NCBI RefSeq assembly: GCF_900113315.1
Contig: NZ_FOZG01000001.1
Span: 1,736,001-1,800,000, forward strand
Direction of reading: 5' to 3'
From: Sphingomonas jatrophae
GTDB lineage: Bacteria > Pseudomonadota > Alphaproteobacteria > Sphingomonadales > Sphingomonadaceae
DNA length: 64,000 bases
Part shown: piece by piece, positions 61,664 to 64,000 of the stretch
Numbering within the stretch: the first letter of the stretch is position 1
How the letters are laid out: each line of letters begins with the position of its first letter
The notes under the pieces: model-generated
The model's database searches: none
Told to the model about the DNA's origin: nothing
What the model saw: only the letters and a program-made list of their open reading frames with translations
Translations under genes and position numbers: made by a program

Positions 61664-64000
61664 TCAGTACCGCACCGTCGCGGTGACGCCGAACCGGCGA
61701 TCCGGCCCCCACGCGATGGTGGAAAAGCCGAGCGCACCGAAATCGACGCCGCTGACGCGCTGCTTCTCGTCCAGCAGATTGTCGCCGAACACCTGCAAGG
61801 TCAGCTTCAGATCATCGCCGATCGCTATCTCCGACAACGTGGCGCGCGCGCCCAGCGTGTGCCAGGCGTTGCGGCGGATCAGCTCGTTGAACGGATTCAC
61901 CCGGTCGAGCGGGAACAGGTAGGTTCCGCTCTGATAGGCATAGTCGACCCGCAGGTTAAGCTTTGCCTCGCCGAACTCCGCCGCATCCCAGCCGGCGCCG
62001 GCATTCCACGTCGTCTTGGGGACGTGCGCCAGATGCACCTCGTCCGCCACGTCGATGATCTGGTTGTTGGCCGGATTGACGAACAGATATTCCTTGTACT
62101 TCGGATGCACATAGCCGACCGCGCCGTTCAGCGTGAAGCGGTCGGTCAGCTGCGCCGTCGCCTCCAGCTCGAAGCCGCTGAAGGTCGCGCGGCCCGCATT
62201 CACCGTCTGCGTGCGGCCGCCATTGGTACCGCCGACGAATTGCGAGATCTGCAGATCCTTGTAGTCGGTGCGATAGACCGACGCGTTGAAGCGCAGCCGG
62301 CGATCGAACAGGTCCGCCTTGAAGCCCGCTTCATAGGCGACCGCCGTCTCCGGATCGTAGCTGTTGGGCACGCCCGCCCCGCCCGCATCGAAGCCGCCCG
62401 CACGATAGGCGCTGGAGATACGCGTATAGAGCAGCAGTTGCGGCGAGACGCGGTAATTGGCCGAGCCCAGCCAGTTGACGTCGCTCCAGTCGTTGCGGCC
62501 GACACCCGGCGTCTGCGCGACACCGTTGGAGAAATTGGCCTGCGCCAGCGACTTCTTGTCCTTGGTGTAGCGCAAGCCCCCGGTCAGCTCGAGCCCCGGC
62601 ACGAAGCTCGGCTCGTAGGAGACCTGGCCGAAGGCCGCGTAGGATTTCGCCTTCTGCGTGTAATCGCGCACCGTCACCACGTTGCTGCCGCGCAGCACGC
62701 CGCCTGCCAGCGGTACCACCGCGGTCAGCCGTTGGATGGTGAAGCTGTCATAGCTCTGGTCGAAATAGAACAGGCCGAGGACATAGTTGAAGTCCGACAC
62801 GGAGCCGGTCAGCTGGAATTCCTGCGTGAACTGGCGGTCGCGCGCCAGCACCTCGTCCGGATAGTCGAACAGATAGACGCGCGCGACGGTGCCGTTGAGC
62901 AGCCGGCCGAGCAGCGCGCCCTGCGCCGCATTGTTGACCGCCTGATCCTCGGAGAAGCGGCGATAGCCGGTGATCGACTTCAGCGACACCGCATCGCTCA
63001 GATCGTAGGACATGGTCAGCGCGCCGCCCCAGATCTCGCCCCGCCCGCGCGGCTGATCGGCGATGGCGACGTTCTTCAGGAACTTGTCCGTAACGACGAG
63101 CGGCGCGCCGCCGAGGCTTGCCGATTGCGAGAAATAGGCCAGCTGGTTCGGGTTCATCCCCGCCAGCTGCTGATAGATGGGCGCGTTGTGCGTGTTGGTG
63201 TAATCACCCTTCAGGTCGATGGTGAAGCCGGGCGCGGCATCGACATGGACGGCGGCGAACACCGAATCGGCGTTGCGCGCACCCGGATCGGCGCTGTTCG
63301 TCTTGATGCTGTTCTTGATGTAGCCGTCGCGCTGCTCGTGCGAATAGGCGAATTTGGCCGAAATGCCGCTCGTGCCGAGGACGCCGGTATCCAGCGTGGT
63401 GCGCGTGCGCAGCTGGTTGAACGTGCCGTAGGTCAGCTTCTCCTCGATCCCGAACGTCTCGTTCGGCTTCTTGGTGAAGATGTTGACCGCGCCGCCCACC
63501 GTATTGCGGCCGAACAGGGTGCCCTGCGGCCCGCGCAGCACCTCGATCCGCTCCAGCTCGACCAGGTCGAACGACAGCGCATTGGGGCGCGAGACGAGCA
63601 CGCCGTCGACATAGGTGGCGACGGGATAATCGGACACGCCCGTCGCATCCGATCCGCCGACGCCGCGGATGTTGAACACGACGCCGCTGGTGGTCGGCCC
63701 CGCGGCGGGCGTGATGAAGACGGCGGGGGCGAGGCCGTTCAGCCGGTCGACGCTGGTGATGTCGCGCTGCTCGATCGTCGCGGCGGAAATGCCGGTGACG
63801 GACAGCGGCACGTTCTGCAGGCTTTCCGCCCGGCGCCGTGCGGTGACGACGATGTCGGCGATCCCGCTCTGCGTCGCGGCGTCGCTGTTGGGCGCGGCGT
63901 CGGCGGCGGGGGCGGCCATCGCCTCGGCCCCGGTCGGTGCCGGATCGGCCGTCTGCGCCAGCCCCGGCGACGCAAGTGCGAGCAGACTTGCCGAAACCAG
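61664..64000 (-). CDS. TonB-dependent outer-membrane receptor, 5' end beyond the window
   Basis: At least 778 residues are visible; the frame is open through base 64000, where the code for a signal peptide ending PGLAQ is read, so only the first residues are missing. It has DIVVTARRRAESLQNVPLS, the plug motifs RGVGGSDA and LERIEVLRGPQGTLFGRNTVGG, and a barrel ending in TVRY rather than the usual phenylalanine. The DFGALGF motif lies 26 residues from the end. It probably imports a ligand for the hydrolase encoded downstream. Confidence 0.93.
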   Translation of the reverse strand: MVSASLLALASPGLAQTADPAPTGAEAMAAPAADAAPNSDAATQSGIADIVVTARRRAESLQNVPLSVTGISAATIEQRDITSVDRLNGLAPAVFITPAAGPTTSGVVFNIRGVGGSDATGVSDYPVATYVDGVLVSRPNALSFDLVELERIEVLRGPQGTLFGRNTVGGAVNIFTKKPNETFGIEEKLTYGTFNQLRTRTTLDTGVLGTSGISAKFAYSHEQRDGYIKNSIKTNSADPGARNADSVFAAVHVDAAPGFTIDLKGDYTNTHNAPIYQQLAGMNPNQLAYFSQSASLGGAPLVVTDKFLKNVAIADQPRGRGEIWGGALTMSYDLSDAVSLKSITGYRRFSEDQAVNNAAQGALLGRLLNGTVARVYLFDYPDEVLARDRQFTQEFQLTGSVSDFNYVLGLFYFDQSYDSFTIQRLTAVVPLAGGVLRGSNVVTVRDYTQKAKSYAAFGQVSYEPSFVPGLELTGGLRYTKDKKSLAQANFSNGVAQTPGVGRNDWSDVNWLGSANYRVSPQLLLYTRISSAYRAGGFDAGGAGVPNSYDPETAVAYEAGFKADLFDRRLRFNASVYRTDYKDLQISQFVGGTNGGRTQTVNAGRATFSGFELEATAQLTDRFTLNGAVGYVHPKYKEYLFVNPANNQIIDVADEVHLAHVPKTTWNAGAGWDAAEFGEAKLNLRVDYAYQSGTYLFPLDRVNPFNELIRRNAWHTLGARATLSEIAIGDDLKLTLQVFGDNLLDEKQRVSGVDFGALGFSTIAWGPDRRFGVTATVRY

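Noticed and set aside
1-64000. Mobile-element origin of the cluster (IS elements, integrase, attachment sites, tRNA boundary)
   Set aside because: No transposase, integrase, terminal repeat or tRNA gene is seen; transfer cannot be argued from this window.
1-64000. Assignment as a standard steroid degradation cluster with gene names (kstD, ksh, hsa, tes)
   Set aside because: KstD-like and FadE34-like proteins fit, but no 9alpha-hydroxylase, extradiol dioxygenase or meta-cleavage hydrolase of that pathway can be recognised, so names were withheld.

Overview
The window is GC-rich, densely coded accessory DNA with 58 protein-coding genes, no rRNA, tRNA, CRISPR array or insertion sequence that I can see, and no gene-free gap over about 275 bp. 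The mix of three TonB-dependent receptors with the VTARRR plug-start signature, AraC regulators, and many short-chain dehydrogenases (SDRs), P450s and acyl-CoA enzymes points to an alphaproteobacterium, most likely a member of the Sphingomonadales. That placement is inference from gene style, not from a marker gene. The whole window reads as a catabolic island for hydrophobic alicyclic compounds (steroid-, terpenoid- or similar ring systems). None of the textbook steroid ring-cleavage genes (KshA, HsaC/TesB, HsaD types) can be recognised, so the substrate stays open.

Layout, left to right. 1-1892 (+): the tail of an NDP-forming acyl-CoA synthetase and a 2-hydroxyacid dehydrogenase. 1889-7903 (-): two KstD-like flavoproteins, an AMP-forming acyl-CoA ligase and a degenerate amidohydrolase. 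8086-11456 (+): NAD-epimerase, P450, its [2Fe-2S] ferredoxin, and a 3alpha-HSD-like SDR. 11464-15508: AraC regulator, SDR, and a lone molybdopterin oxidoreductase. 15781-20037: TonB receptor, epimerase, second AraC. 20236-24639 (+): 3-hydroxyisobutyrate dehydrogenase-like protein, aldehyde dehydrogenase, SDR, MFS. 24636-29186 (-): flavoprotein, three SDRs, SnoaL-like protein. 29395-33780: TonB receptor, GST, SDR, CMD-like protein. 33788-40713: LLM monooxygenase, two SDRs, SnoaL, cupin, thioesterase, MFS, epimerase. 40698-44538 (-): Baeyer-Villiger monooxygenase, alcohol dehydrogenase, esterase. 44721-50778: EthD-like protein, SDRs, cyclase, SnoaL, and a pseudo-SDR/SDR pair. 50787-54946 (-): two P450s and two unusual crotonases. 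55081-60762 (+): fused double acyl-CoA dehydrogenase, amidohydrolase, AMP ligase, SDR. 60769-64000 (-): alpha/beta hydrolase and the third TonB receptor, which runs off the right end.

A plausible working model: receptors import the ligand; P450s and SDRs hydroxylate and oxidise it; KstD-like enzymes desaturate the ring next to the ketone; the alcohol dehydrogenase-BVMO-esterase set opens a ring or removes an acyl group; CoA ligases, the fused dehydrogenase and the crotonases then degrade the acyl-CoA.

The most notable non-coding signal is a repeated inverted-repeat operator, TTCCG-N6-CGGAA. It occurs in gene-free spacers at 39.7, 44.6, 53.3 and 55.0 kb, with one-mismatch copies at 49.3 and 57.2 kb. 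It appears to tie the whole 39-60 kb half into one regulon under a regulator not encoded in this window. A second, weaker shared element (GCCGCCTTGYGCA) recurs in spacers of the left half.
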